DNA of 64,000 nucleotides from Acidisarcina sp. (GCA_035539175.1 DATLIY010000003.1:124001-188000); one strand, 5' to 3'; positions 23,401 to 32,128 are shown, counted from the stretch's first letter. Notes: generated by a model not told the origin, from the sequence alone. Program-made: numbers and translations.

Positions 23401-24496
23401 GACCGCCGCTCTTCGAGAACTCGCGCACATACTTCACCACCTGCTGCACGTTTTCTACCGGGGTTCCAGGCACAATACCATGTCCGAGGTTAAAGATGTG
23501 TCCCGGGCGTCCGGCTGCCTGCTGCATGACTTCATACACACGCTTGCGCAGCAATTCCGGCTCGGCGAAGAGAGTGATGGGATCGAGGTTGCCCTGCACG
23601 GCGCAGCGGTAATCCAGCGTCCTCCATGCTCCATCGAGCGGAGTCCGCCAGTCGAGCCCGAGGACATCGGCGCCGGTCTCGCTCATGGCAGGCAGAAGGC
23701 TCGCCGTGTCCACTCCGAAGTAGATCACCGGGACTCCCATGGCCTGAACCTCGCGCACCAGCCGCGTGGCTATCGGCAGAACGAACTCCCGATAATCTGC
23801 GATGGAGAGCGCTCCTACCCAGCTATCAAAGATCTGGATGACATCGGCGCCAGCGGCCACCTGTTGCGCGGCATACTCGCGCAGGACCAGGGCAAGCTTC
23901 TCCAGAAGCCGCTGCCAGGTGGAGGGCTGGCGATACATCATCGTCTTGGTGTGGATGTAGTTTCGCGAGCCGCCGCCCTCGATCATGTAGCTGGCCAGGG
24001 TGAATGGCGCGCCGATAAAGCCGATCGTGCCGATCGTCTCCTTAAAATGCGCCACAACCCGGCTGATTGCCTCGGCCACGTAGCCCAGCTCCGATGCGCG
24101 ATCCGTTCGCAGCCGCACGACGTCTTCCTCGGTACGAATGGGGTGGTGAATCACCGGACCCTCACCAGCCTGGAACTCAAAGTCCAGCCCCATGCAGTCC
24201 AGGGGCAGCAGCAGATCGGCAAATATGATGGCGGCGTCCACGTCCAGCTTCTCGGCGGCGGTAATCGTCACCTCCGCAGCGAGCTCCGGGCGTCTGCAAA
24301 TCTCGAGCAGGGAATGGTGTTTGCGGACGGCCTGATATTCCGCCATATATCGTCCGGCCTGGCGCAAAAACCAGACAGGCGTGCGGTCTACCGGTTTGCG
24401 AAGGCAGGCGCGGAGAAATCGTGTTCCACTGGACAGCACTTCAGGATCAGCCCCAGCGGCTTCGGGACGAGATGGTGGATATGGTTTGGAGGGCAT
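23393..24496 (-). CDS. hemE: Uroporphyrinogen decarboxylase
   Basis: Converts uroporphyrinogen III to coproporphyrinogen III, a cytosolic step of heme synthesis. 367 residues with the signature PVWFLRQAGRYMAEYQ, the ADLLLPLDCMG aspartate region and IGFIGAPFTLASYMIEG. It heads the hemE-hemH operon. The overlap with hemH keeps the two products in step. Confidence 0.97.
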   Translation of the reverse strand: MPSKPYPPSRPEAAGADPEVLSSGTRFLRACLRKPVDRTPVWFLRQAGRYMAEYQAVRKHHSLLEICRRPELAAEVTITAAEKLDVDAAIIFADLLLPLDCMGLDFEFQAGEGPVIHHPIRTEEDVVRLRTDRASELGYVAEAISRVVAHFKETIGTIGFIGAPFTLASYMIEGGGSRNYIHTKTMMYRQPSTWQRLLEKLALVLREYAAQQVAAGADVIQIFDSWVGALSIADYREFVLPIATRLVREVQAMGVPVIYFGVDTASLLPAMSETGADVLGLDWRTPLDGAWRTLDYRCAVQGNLDPITLFAEPELLRKRVYEVMQQAAGRPGHIFNLGHGIVPGTPVENVQQVVKYVREFSKSGGHV

Positions 24497-24698
24497 AGTT
24501 TCCCATCAAGAGTAGCATTTTCGAGCACGGAGACGGATGGCGGATCCTGGCCGCTTCTGTCCGGCTTCCCCATCTGCCGCGGGCAGGATGTCTAACTCGG
24601 CATGTAGGGCACGCATCCTCTCCTTTGGGCTATTTCCGTTACAGCGGGGTGAGTTTTGCGCTTTAATGGGAAGTTCCTTGAGAGGTGAAAGCGTCCCC

Positions 24699-26933
24699 AT
24701 GTCCCTGAAGAGCTATTGCCGTGCCATCCGGATCGTCCTCGTTCTCTTCTTCAGCCTGCCTGTGTTGCCGTTGCCGTCTATGGCGCAGGGCGGCGACTCG
24801 GTCCAATACAACAGCCAGAGCAGGATCTTCCGGCTCGATGCGGCGGGCGTTACCTACGCTCTCGGCGTCAACGAGAGAGGCGAATTGCAGCCCGTCTACT
24901 GGGGACAAAGGCTGGGGGAGAAAGACGCCCTTGCGCCAGCCCATTCGATGAGGGAGGCCGCATCGTTTGATCTCGCTACCACTACCACGCCGCAGGAGTT
25001 CCCGGGATGGGGAGCGGGGCTATATACCGAGCCTTCGCTCAAAGTCACCTTCCCCGATGGGAACCGCGACCTGGTACTGCATTATGTGAGCCACGCGATT
25101 CACGGCAATGCGCTGGAGATTGTGTTGAAGGACATTTCGCGCGAAGTCTATGTGAACCTGCGCTACCAGATCGATCCCGCGACGGGGGTGCTGGGCCGCT
25201 CGGCAACGATTGAGAATCGGACAAAGGATCCGCTGACGGTGCAGCAGGCAGCATCGGCGGCGTGGACCTTGCCGCGCGCTCCGGAGTACACCCTGAACTA
25301 CTTAACGGGACGGTGGGGCGCGGAGTTTTCACTGCAGCGGGAGAAGATCCGTCCCGGCCAGCGCGTGCTGGAGAGCCGTCGCGGTTCTACCGGCCACCAG
25401 AACAATCCATGGTTTGCGGTCAGCCGGGGAGAGACGCAGGAGGAGTCAGGTGACGTCTGGTTTGGCGCTTTGGCCTGGAGCGGCTCGTGGCGCATTACGG
25501 TGGAGCAGACCCAGCTTGAGGAAGTTCGTATCACCGGCGGTTACAATCCCTTCGATTTCGGATATCGCCTGGCTCCCGCGGAGAAGCTCGCCACGCCGGT
25601 CTTCTATGCGGGATACACGCACTCCGGCATGGGAGAAGCTTCGCGCCTGATGCACCGCTTTGAACTGGCGCAGATTGCTCCGCAACGCCCGCATCCCAAG
25701 GTTCGGCCTATCATCTACAACTCCTGGGAAGCGACGGAGATGAATGTGGATGAACCGGGGCAAGTTGCCCTGGCAGAGAAGGCGGCAGCTCTCGGGGTCG
25801 AACGTTTTGTGATGGACGACGGCTGGTTTGGCCAGCGCAAGGACGACCACGCCGGGCTGGGTGACTGGTACGTGAACCCGCAGAAGTTTCCCCATGGACT
25901 CGGGCCGCTGATCGACCGCGTGCACGCGCTTGGCATGGACTTTGGGCTATGGGTGGAGCCGGAGATGGTGAATCCGGACAGCGACCTCTATCGCAAACAT
26001 CCTGATTGGGTGATCGGTTTTAACGGGCGCCCGCGCACCGAGGGGCGAAACCAGCTCGTGCTGAATCTGGCCCGTCCAGATGTGCGGGAATACGTCTACA
26101 ACTTCCTCGACAAGATCCTTACGGACAACCAGATCGCCTTCCTCAAGTGGGACTACAACCGCAACTGGTCCGAGCCGGGATGGCCCGCGGTCGCGCCGGA
26201 AGAGCAGCAGCAGATCTATGTGAAATACGTGCAGAACCTGTATTCCATTCTGGACGAACTGCGGGCAAAGCATCCCGGCGTCGAGATCGAATCCTGCTCT
26301 GGCGGCGGCGGCCGCGTGGATCTCGGCATCCTCGCGCGCACCGATGAGGTGTGGACGTCGGATAACACGGACCCGTTCGACCGCCTCTCGATTCAGCATG
26401 GATTTACACAGGCCTATGCGCCGGAATTCATGATGGCCTGGGTGACCGATTCGCCGCACTGGCTGAACCGGCGGACGACTTCGATCGAGTATCGCTTTCT
26501 GTCGTCCATGCAGGGATCGCTTGGCATTGGCGCAAATCTCAATCGCTGGCAGCCGGCGGATTTTGCGGCGGCCAAGTCGATGATCGCAGCGTACAAGGAT
26601 GTGCGCGAGACGGTGCAGCATGGCTCGCTCTATCGCCTGATCTCGCCGCTGAATAGCAGCGAGGCATCTGCGACCGAGTCCGTTGCTCAGGATGGAAACC
26701 AGGCGGTCGTCTTCGCGCTGCTCCACTCAAGCCAGTTCGGCAACACCTTTCCGACGCTGTATCTGCGGGGGCTCGATTCGCAGGCAAATTATCGGATCGA
26801 TCTGCTGTACGGGAAGCTCCTAGGTCCCGGCCCGGTTACAGCGACCGGGGCCTACTGGATGTCGCACGGCGCTGACCTGGATCTTCGTGGAGACTACCAG
26901 GCAGCGGCGTTCAAACTCACGCGCCTGCAGTAA
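24699..26933 (+). CDS. GH36 alpha-galactosidase, exported
   Basis: Releases alpha-linked galactose from oligosaccharides such as raffinose or galactomannan fragments. 744 residues: signal (VLVLFFSLPVLPLPSMAQ), beta-sandwich domain, then a TIM barrel with nucleophile D in FLKWDYNRNW (about 485) and acid/base D in WTSDNTDPFD (about 555), plus ESCSGGGGRVDLG. A C-terminal beta domain ends it. The 24699 start gives a clean signal peptide, although AGAGG is 14 bases away; an ATG at 24666 is the alternative. It ends at a terminator shared with the ROK gene region. Confidence 0.93.
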   Translation: MSLKSYCRAIRIVLVLFFSLPVLPLPSMAQGGDSVQYNSQSRIFRLDAAGVTYALGVNERGELQPVYWGQRLGEKDALAPAHSMREAASFDLATTTTPQEFPGWGAGLYTEPSLKVTFPDGNRDLVLHYVSHAIHGNALEIVLKDISREVYVNLRYQIDPATGVLGRSATIENRTKDPLTVQQAASAAWTLPRAPEYTLNYLTGRWGAEFSLQREKIRPGQRVLESRRGSTGHQNNPWFAVSRGETQEESGDVWFGALAWSGSWRITVEQTQLEEVRITGGYNPFDFGYRLAPAEKLATPVFYAGYTHSGMGEASRLMHRFELAQIAPQRPHPKVRPIIYNSWEATEMNVDEPGQVALAEKAAALGVERFVMDDGWFGQRKDDHAGLGDWYVNPQKFPHGLGPLIDRVHALGMDFGLWVEPEMVNPDSDLYRKHPDWVIGFNGRPRTEGRNQLVLNLARPDVREYVYNFLDKILTDNQIAFLKWDYNRNWSEPGWPAVAPEEQQQIYVKYVQNLYSILDELRAKHPGVEIESCSGGGGRVDLGILARTDEVWTSDNTDPFDRLSIQHGFTQAYAPEFMMAWVTDSPHWLNRRTTSIEYRFLSSMQGSLGIGANLNRWQPADFAAAKSMIAAYKDVRETVQHGSLYRLISPLNSSEASATESVAQDGNQAVVFALLHSSQFGNTFPTLYLRGLDSQANYRIDLLYGKLLGPGPVTATGAYWMSHGADLDLRGDYQAAAFKLTRLQ

Positions 26934-26942
26934 GGAAAGAAG

Positions 26943-26977
26943 AGAGCCCTGCACGGCGATCCGTCCTGCAGGGCTCT
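26943..26977. terminator. Terminator hairpin (left copy)
   Basis: AGAGCCCTGCA pairs with TGCAGGGCTCT around a 13-base loop, 10 bases after the GH36 stop. It lacks a long T-tract. Its duplicate at 27892-27926 has one weakened pair. Confidence 0.65.
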
Positions 26978-26995
26978 CGTGCTTTCAGATGAATG

Positions 26996-27101
26996 CTAGG
27001 AGGACACCGCGACGGCCATCTCCATCTCCGCATAGGGAAGCATCGCGGCGCCCAGCAATCCCGACTCCGGGCCGAGCAGAGCGGGAACGATCTGGGTGCG
27101 T
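26996..27101 (-). pseudogene. 3'-terminal fragment of the ROK kinase gene
   Basis: Encodes the last 33 residues of the ROK kinase (TQIVPALLGPESG to the stop TAG) in frame and without amino-acid change, but nothing upstream of it. It is a duplication remnant created with the flanking repeat, not a functional gene. Confidence 0.88.
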
Positions 27102-27159
27102 GAATGTGCAACTTTGGGCTATCAGATTTCTCTTCATTCACCAACAAGGAGAAAGACCG

Positions 27160-27813
27160 ATGAAAACGCTTGCTCTTATAGTGGCTCTCTTCGCCGCTGT
27201 CTCTGGCTGGGCACAAAATGGGAGTCCAGATGGAGCACGGCCCGGAGGTGCCCAACCGCCGACCGAGGCTCTCAATGGGAAACACAGGAATAGTTCCGGA
27301 CCTCTTGCTTGGGTAAGCTCCGACATCAACCCTAAGACCCTCTTCTGGATTCAGGGAAGGTTCGTGCCCGCTGCTGATTCCAACTATCAGGGCCATGCAG
27401 AGGTTGTAACTATCCTGTGTTCGATTCGCGAATACGAATGCCTCGAAATTGAGAGCACTAGCCCGCTCGTCCGCGGTGAACAGGTCTGGATTGCAGATTT
27501 CAAGCCCGCCAGCTGGGACAATACAGGGATTCTGGCAACCACCCGCTCGCTCGACGGCTGCACGGACGAAACGCTGAAAATCCATTTCTCTCCACCGTCC
27601 GTGGTCTTAATCAACTCGCCCGTGCTACCGACGTCCGAGAATTGCAAAAAAGTCAACAACTCGTGGGATACACTTCTGCGCAAAAGCGGCAGCGGGATAG
27701 CGGCACAGATGGAGGAGGATATGCTTGTCCCTACGCGGGGGCCGTTTCCATTTCAGGATATCGATTCTGAAGTCGAGAGAGTTCCTACATCTGCTCTGCA
27801 GAAGAAGCCTTGA
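27160..27813 (+). CDS. Small exported protein of unknown function
   Basis: 217 residues with a clear signal peptide (MKTLALIVALFAAVSGWAQ) and a well-placed AAGGAG before the ATG. The mature protein begins with a low-complexity Gly/Pro/Asn stretch. Four later cysteines (LCSIREYEC, DGC, SENC) could make two disulfides. I do not recognise the family. Its base composition looks less GC-rich than its neighbours. It is the only gene in a segment bounded by the 167-bp direct repeats, so it may have been acquired together with them. Confidence 0.7.
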   Translation: MKTLALIVALFAAVSGWAQNGSPDGARPGGAQPPTEALNGKHRNSSGPLAWVSSDINPKTLFWIQGRFVPAADSNYQGHAEVVTILCSIREYECLEIESTSPLVRGEQVWIADFKPASWDNTGILATTRSLDGCTDETLKIHFSPPSVVLINSPVLPTSENCKKVNNSWDTLLRKSGSGIAAQMEEDMLVPTRGPFPFQDIDSEVERVPTSALQKKP

Positions 27814-27883
27814 TCGTCCTTCGTGCGGCCGGACAGCAAGACAGTGCTTGATGGTCTGCTCTATCAACGGGAGGCATAAGGCC

Positions 27884-28050
27884 GAAAGAAGAGAGCCCTG
27901 CGCGGCGATCCGTCCTGCAGGGCTTTCGTGTTCTCAGGTGAATGCTAGGAGGACACCGCGACGGCCATCTCCATCTCCGCATAGGGAAGCATCGCGGCGC
28001 CCAGCAATCCCGACTCTGGGCCGAGCAGAGCGGGAACGATCTGGGTACGT
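27884..28050. repeat. 167-bp direct repeat, right copy
   Basis: Second copy of the repeat at 26935-27101. It is the native 3' end of the ROK gene plus its terminator. Confidence 0.92.
27892..27926. terminator. Terminator hairpin (right copy)
   Basis: AGAGCCCTGC pairs with GCAGGGCTTT with one G-T pair, 19 bases beyond the ROK stop codon. It is the natural terminator of the ROK gene. Confidence 0.65.
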
Positions 28051-28964
28051 TGTGGATCGACGTCCTCTTCGTTGCGGGGGGCTGTGAGCCGGTAGATATA
28101 GCTATCGCGCAGAAGGACGGAAAACATGGTTGGCGCAAACAGATGCCAGGAGCTTGCCAGCCCACCACCGATGACATACAGGGGAAGATTCAATGTATTC
28201 ACCAGATGGGAGAGGCTGATACCGAGGAATTTGCCCACCTTGACGTATACCTGACGAGCACCCTCATCTCCAGCGTCTGCCAGTTGCGCGACGTTGTGTG
28301 CCGAGATAGATCCAGTAGTAGCAAGGATGCGGGCAATTTCTTCCGACTGTCCGGCTTCGGCTGCTTCCTTTGCCATTCGGGAGACGGCGGTAGCGGAGGC
28401 ATACTGCTCCAGGCACCCTCGTCCACCGCAGCCGCATAAAGGGCCGTCATACTCCAGCGGGCCATGGCCTGCTTCTCCGGCCATCCCGGCCATTCCATGC
28501 CACACTCGCCGATTGAGGATGATTCCGTTGCCGACGCCGGTTCCCAGGGTTAGCATGCAGAGGGAGTTGACTCCGCGCTGCTTGCCGGAGCCGTGAAAAA
28601 GCTCGGCCAGGGCCGCGGCATTGGCGTCATTCTCAATGATGACAGGCATGCCCAGCACCTTTTCAATCTCGATCTTGAGTTCAAAACCGTCCCATCCAGG
28701 AAAATTCGGCAGGTGGTAGAGTTTGCCGGAGGGTAGCTGCAGCGGACCGGGGCTGCCTACGCCGACGCCCACCAGTTCCAATCTGCCCCGCAGCTTGCGT
28801 GCGATTTCGTGGATTGCGTTGCACATGTCCTGTACAACGGCATACTTTCCCGCCTCAAGCCGGGTCGGGATCGCGACGCTTTCGAGCCTCTCCTGAGCCC
28901 TTGTATACGCTGCGATCCGCAGGTTTGTGCCACCAAGATCTACCCCAATTGAAAAGCTATTCAT
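27945..28964 (-). CDS. ROK-family sugar kinase (glucokinase-like)
   Basis: Phosphorylates glucose or a related hexose with ATP. 339 residues with the phosphate loop VDLGGTNLRIA, catalytic ENDANAAALAE and the zinc/ROK motif CGCGGRGCLEQYAS. There is no N-terminal DNA-binding domain, so it is a kinase rather than a ROK repressor. It would serve sugars released by the hydrolases in this window. Its 3' end has been copied to 26996-27101. Confidence 0.92.
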   Translation of the reverse strand: MNSFSIGVDLGGTNLRIAAYTRAQERLESVAIPTRLEAGKYAVVQDMCNAIHEIARKLRGRLELVGVGVGSPGPLQLPSGKLYHLPNFPGWDGFELKIEIEKVLGMPVIIENDANAAALAELFHGSGKQRGVNSLCMLTLGTGVGNGIILNRRVWHGMAGMAGEAGHGPLEYDGPLCGCGGRGCLEQYASATAVSRMAKEAAEAGQSEEIARILATTGSISAHNVAQLADAGDEGARQVYVKVGKFLGISLSHLVNTLNLPLYVIGGGLASSWHLFAPTMFSVLLRDSYIYRLTAPRNEEDVDPQRTQIVPALLGPESGLLGAAMLPYAEMEMAVAVSS

Positions 28965-29536
28965 AGAAAGCCTTTTGCTTCTGCCAGACTATTAGTTTTT
29001 TAACTGCCCATTAGACAGCATATTCCTCATATATGACTTTTTAATGAGAAGGCGCGGGGCCTTTTCATCGTCTTCTGACCCGCAAGCTAAGCCAAAAGCA
29101 CTTTCTATTCATCGGCGTGACTGGCAAGGACGATGACGCCGTCACGAGGCGGTAGAGAGATGCTTTCGCTAGTTGCGCAGCTATTGAGGAGTTGTTCCGT
29201 TAATTGTAAGTCCTGCGCCGGAAGCGAATGGAAGACAGGTGGAAACCGGGGGAGAAACTGGGGTTCGCTGCGGGAAGGGTGATAAAGCAGGTCCTTCGCT
29301 TCGCTCAGGATGACAACCTGGCGGGCGGAAACCGGAAGAGAACGCTTCGCTCAGGATGACAAACAAGGGGGCAGTGAGTTTCCGCGGCGGTGGGAAGCAG
29401 GTCCTTCGCTTCGCTCAGGATGACAAACAAGGCGGGAGGAAACTGGAAGAGAAAACCAGGGGAGAAATCTGGGGGAGAAAACTGGGAGGTCTAGAATGGT
29501 TCCGATTTTGGTTTATCCAGCAAGTGGAGGCTGTAA
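28965..29536. other. 572-bp intergenic region rich in short repeats
   Basis: No gene supported. The left 70 bases are AT-rich and likely hold the ROK promoter. The right part has three copies of CTTCGCTCAGGATGACAA and runs of GAAACYGG-like sequence. A frame at 29181-29366 translates through the repeat as CHPERSEGP, a well-known false gene pattern. Confidence 0.6.
29287..29428. repeat. Three copies of a dispersed intergenic repeat
   Basis: CAGGTCCTTCGCTTCGCTCA plus GGATGACAA occurs at 29288-29316 and 29398-29426, with a shortened copy at 29344-29362. The core is shared with the degenerate repeats at 1477-1570. Confidence 0.75.
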
Positions 29537-30004
29537 ATGTCGAATTCAAAACCAGTTTCTGCGATCCCGCGGAAGATTCTCTCTCCGATTGACTTCAGCG
29601 CTCCTTCGACGACTGCTCTTGCCACGGCTACGGATCTTGCCAGGCATTTCCATGCAGAACTCGTCCTGGTTCACGTGATACCCATGCTGCCGCCGGTGAG
29701 CGGCGCGGACTTCTTTAAGGAAACCGAGTATATGCGCGAGTTGCAGCGGGATGCGGAAGGGAGGCTCCGTGCCATGCTTGCGCCCATTCTTGCCAGCGGA
29801 GTCACGGCGGAATCCGTCGTCGCCGTCAGCGGAGATACCGCTGGAGAGATTCTGCGTGTCGCAACCGCCAAGGATATCGACATGATCGTTATTGCAACCC
29901 ACGGCATGACCGGATGGCGTCCGATGATTTTTGGCTCAATTGCAGAGAAGGTCGTGAAGCTGGCGCACTGTCCCGTGCTCGTGATCCGTGCGCCCAACGC
30001 TTGA
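29537..30004 (+). CDS. Universal stress protein (UspA family)
   Basis: 155 residues, single Usp domain. It starts with RKILSPIDFSAPS and carries the ATP-binding pattern G-x2-G-x(n)-GS in THGMTGWRPMIFGSIAEKV, so it probably binds ATP. Such proteins accumulate under stress. A TGGAGG lies 6 bases before the ATG. It sits at the edge of the nitric-oxide island, convergent with the radical SAM gene, though nothing shows shared control. Confidence 0.9.
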   Translation: MSNSKPVSAIPRKILSPIDFSAPSTTALATATDLARHFHAELVLVHVIPMLPPVSGADFFKETEYMRELQRDAEGRLRAMLAPILASGVTAESVVAVSGDTAGEILRVATAKDIDMIVIATHGMTGWRPMIFGSIAEKVVKLAHCPVLVIRAPNA

Positions 30005-30082
30005 TCGCCTGGGCCCGCCGTTTCCGGTTATTGTCCCGGTAATCGGTAACCTGGGTTAGCAGAGACCTGCGAGTGCATCAGG

Positions 30083-30111
30083 GGGGCCTGCGCGTTTCCT
30101 TCTCAGGCCCC
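30083..30111. terminator. GC-rich hairpin at the end of the radical SAM gene
   Basis: GGGGCCTG and CAGGCCCC form an 8-bp stem that overlaps the radical SAM stop codon, between convergent genes. No T-tract follows in either direction, so it is a weak terminator candidate. Confidence 0.35.
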
Positions 30112-31251
30112 TTGCAGTACGTGGAGCGTCGTTGCTTTCTTCAGGCTTGCGGCTGGCTGGTGATAGCCCTTCGGCACATAGGAGCAGCAGGGCTCTTCGG
30201 AATGCGGGTTTCCCGTTAGAGCATAGGCCCGCGACCGGGATCCGCCGCAGATCTCCTTAAACTCGCACGCGCCGCATTTCCCCTCCAACTGGGAGGTGTC
30301 CCGCAGGCTCTTGAACAGCGGCGAATCGCGGTAGATCGTCGCCAGACTCTGCTGGCGGATGCTCCCGGCAGACATAGGCAGAAATCCGCTGGGGAAGACC
30401 TCTCCCTTGTGGGAAATAAATACGAATCCCTTGCCGTCGTTCAAGCCGCGAGGAGCGCGCCCAATAGTGTCCAGTGCTTTTGCGTGATCCTCGGAGTCGC
30501 TCACTCCCGCCTTCCGTTCGCGCACGCGCTGTTGCAGGGCATAGCGTCTGAAATGCTGCGCTTCTGTGGTTTTGATATCAAAGGACGCCGTCTTGGAGAG
30601 GCTGTAGAGTCTTGCGAAGACCTCCTCGAATTCATCGGCGCTCAACAGGTCGTTCAGCTTTCCGCGTCCGGTGGGCACCAGGAAGAACACACTCCAGAGA
30701 GTGATCTTCAGGTGCTCCATCAGACTCACGATCGCGTCGATTTCTCCAATATTGCGGCGGCTGAACGTGGTGTTGATCTGTACCGGCAGGCCGATTTCGT
30801 TGGCCCAGCGAATGGCATCGAGCGTGCGCGCGAACGACCCTGACATTCCCCGAAATGCATCGTGCGTTTCTGCGCTGGCGCCATCCATGCTGACGGCAAG
30901 CCTTGCCAATCCTGCTTCTTTCAGGCGAACAATGATCTCCCGGGTCAACAGGGGGGTTGCGCTCGGCGTCAGGGATACGCGGACACCCACCTCCCGCGCA
31001 TGGCGGATGAGCTCGAAGAGATCCGGCCGCTTGATCGGATCGCCGCCCGTGAGCACGAAGACCGGAACCTGCAGGCTCGCGATCTGGTCGATCAACTGCT
31101 TCCCCTCTTCGGTCGTCAACTCGGAGGGATGGCGTTCGGGCTGCGCCGAGGCGCGGCAGTGGACGCAAGCCAGATCGCAGGCTTGGGTAACCTCCCATAT
31201 AGCTATGAATGGGCGCTCATCAAAGTTGGTGGTATGCATCAGCGGGTTCAT
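30103..31251 (-). CDS. Radical SAM/SPASM protein, NirJ/AhbC-like
   Basis: A 382-residue radical SAM enzyme. The cluster-binding CDLACVHC (C25, C29, C32) follows the N-terminus. The C-terminal SPASM region has CGACEFKEICGG and a late CC. The overall layout resembles the heme-modifying NirJ/AhbC/AhbD group and its uncharacterised relatives (TIGR04053 type). I set the start at the ATG at 31251 because a putative -10 at 31259-31264 would start transcription there, making the mRNA nearly leaderless. ATGs at 31260 and 31239 are alternatives. It is divergent from a Crp/Fnr regulator and lies in an NO-response cluster, which supports a link to heme or NO metabolism. Confidence 0.82.
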   Translation of the reverse strand: MNPLMHTTNFDERPFIAIWEVTQACDLACVHCRASAQPERHPSELTTEEGKQLIDQIASLQVPVFVLTGGDPIKRPDLFELIRHAREVGVRVSLTPSATPLLTREIIVRLKEAGLARLAVSMDGASAETHDAFRGMSGSFARTLDAIRWANEIGLPVQINTTFSRRNIGEIDAIVSLMEHLKITLWSVFFLVPTGRGKLNDLLSADEFEEVFARLYSLSKTASFDIKTTEAQHFRRYALQQRVRERKAGVSDSEDHAKALDTIGRAPRGLNDGKGFVFISHKGEVFPSGFLPMSAGSIRQQSLATIYRDSPLFKSLRDTSQLEGKCGACEFKEICGGSRSRAYALTGNPHSEEPCCSYVPKGYHQPAASLKKATTLHVLQGA

Positions 31252-31285
31252 ATCCACCATAAGACTGCGATCTGCGCTGCCGCGC

Positions 31286-31301
31286 AGTGACCAAAGTCGC
31301 A
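31286..31301. promoter_or_regulatory. Candidate Crp/Fnr-type operator, radical SAM/crp intergenic
   Basis: AGTGAC-CAAA-GTCGCA. Its centre lies 29.5 bases upstream of the first base of the radical SAM -10 candidate (TCTTAT, minus strand), a class II activator position. It also lies just upstream of TAGAAT (31308-31313), the probable crp -10, where binding could repress. Confidence 0.45.
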
Positions 31302-31334
31302 CACTGATAGAATTTGCGGGTGAGCGCTGAACGC

Positions 31335-32024
31335 ATGGATCTGGCTGCCGTCCTGCAAAGGACACCTTTATTGTCGAGTCTGTCTCCTGCCGAGCTGGGA
31401 TCGCTGGCCGCCCGGACGGTGAGGAAGTTGCTGAGTGCAGGGGAGTTGATCTTCTCCGAAGGCGAGCCCTGCAACGGATTGCACATCATCGCTCGCGGAA
31501 AGGTCAGGATCTTCAAGACCTCCGTGAGCGGACGCGAGCAGGTGCTTGCTGTGAATGGTGCGGGCGAATCCATTGCCGAGCTGCCCGTCTTTGATGGCGG
31601 CCCTTTTCCCGCCTCCGCGGTCGCGTTGGAGGATACCGAGATCGCTTTTATCTCTCGCCGCGATTTTCAGGCATTTTGCCGGGAGCACCCCGAGGTTGCC
31701 CTGAAGGTGCTTGCCGTCGTCGGTGGCAGATTGCGACGCCTGGTCGGCATTATTGAAGAGCTGTCTTTTACTACGATTCGCCAGCGTCTCGTCTCTGCCC
31801 TGGTGCGCTTGGCCGAGAGCGAAGGCAGAAAGACCGCTCGCGGTATCGAGTTCCTTCTTCCTGCCAGCCATCAGGAATTGGCGAATCAACTCGGAACTGT
31901 GCGTGAGCTGGTTTCGCGCAACCTTACCCGTTTGCACGCGGAAGGGCTACTCGATGTAGATGCAAGGCAGATCATTGTGAAGGATCTGAAGGGGCTCCAC
32001 TCACTGCTGGATGGTTCCCAGTAA
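31335..32024 (+). CDS. Crp/Fnr-family transcriptional regulator
   Basis: 229 residues: a cyclic-nucleotide-binding-like beta roll (residues 8-120, GELIFSEGEPCNGLHIIARGK split around the turn), a long dimer helix and a C-terminal winged helix (ASHQELANQLGTVRELVSRN). The N-terminal cysteine cluster of oxygen-sensing Fnr is absent. That suits a DNR/NnrR-like NO sensor or another effector. The ATG at 31335 is preferred for a GGTGAG upstream; a GTG at 31320 is possible. It is the likely regulator of the genes that follow (RIC, NnrS, NorB). Confidence 0.88.
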   Translation: MDLAAVLQRTPLLSSLSPAELGSLAARTVRKLLSAGELIFSEGEPCNGLHIIARGKVRIFKTSVSGREQVLAVNGAGESIAELPVFDGGPFPASAVALEDTEIAFISRRDFQAFCREHPEVALKVLAVVGGRLRRLVGIIEELSFTTIRQRLVSALVRLAESEGRKTARGIEFLLPASHQELANQLGTVRELVSRNLTRLHAEGLLDVDARQIIVKDLKGLHSLLDGSQ

Positions 32025-32038
32025 TTCCAGCAATCCTG

Positions 32039-32054
32039 AGTGACATAAGTTACT
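32039..32054. promoter_or_regulatory. Candidate Crp/Fnr-type operator upstream of RIC
   Basis: AGTGAC-ATAA-GTTACT, 12 of 16 positions symmetric. Its centre is 29.5 bases before TACGGT (32076-32081), a possible -10, which places the site at about -41.5. Confidence 0.55.
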
Positions 32055-32098
32055 GCTGAGAACCAGGCATCCGGCTACGGTTGTAAGTGGAGAGCATC

Positions 32099-32128
32099 TT
32101 ATGTCCGCCACTGTTATGTCCGCCACTG
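32099..32128. repeat. 15-bp tandem duplication across the RIC start codon
   Basis: TTATGTCCGCCACTG occurs twice back to back. It duplicates the ATG, so the gene has two in-frame starts (32101 and 32116). The TGGAGAG upstream favours the first. Confidence 0.9.

Larger units (their letters stand above)
26935..27101. repeat. 167-bp direct repeat, left copy
   Basis: Matches 27884-28050 over its whole length without gaps and with 7 differences, all transitions (about 96% identity). It contains the GH36/ROK terminator and the last 33 codons of the ROK gene. Together the copies flank a 782-bp segment with one gene. Confidence 0.92.

Noticed and set aside
26935-28050. Insertion sequence or integron explanation for the repeat-flanked gene
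   Set aside because: No transposase, no terminal inverted repeats, and the 167-bp direct repeats are far longer than target-site duplications.
29181-29366. 61-codon frame containing CHPERSEGP
   Set aside because: This is the familiar translation of a dispersed intergenic repeat, not a protein gene.
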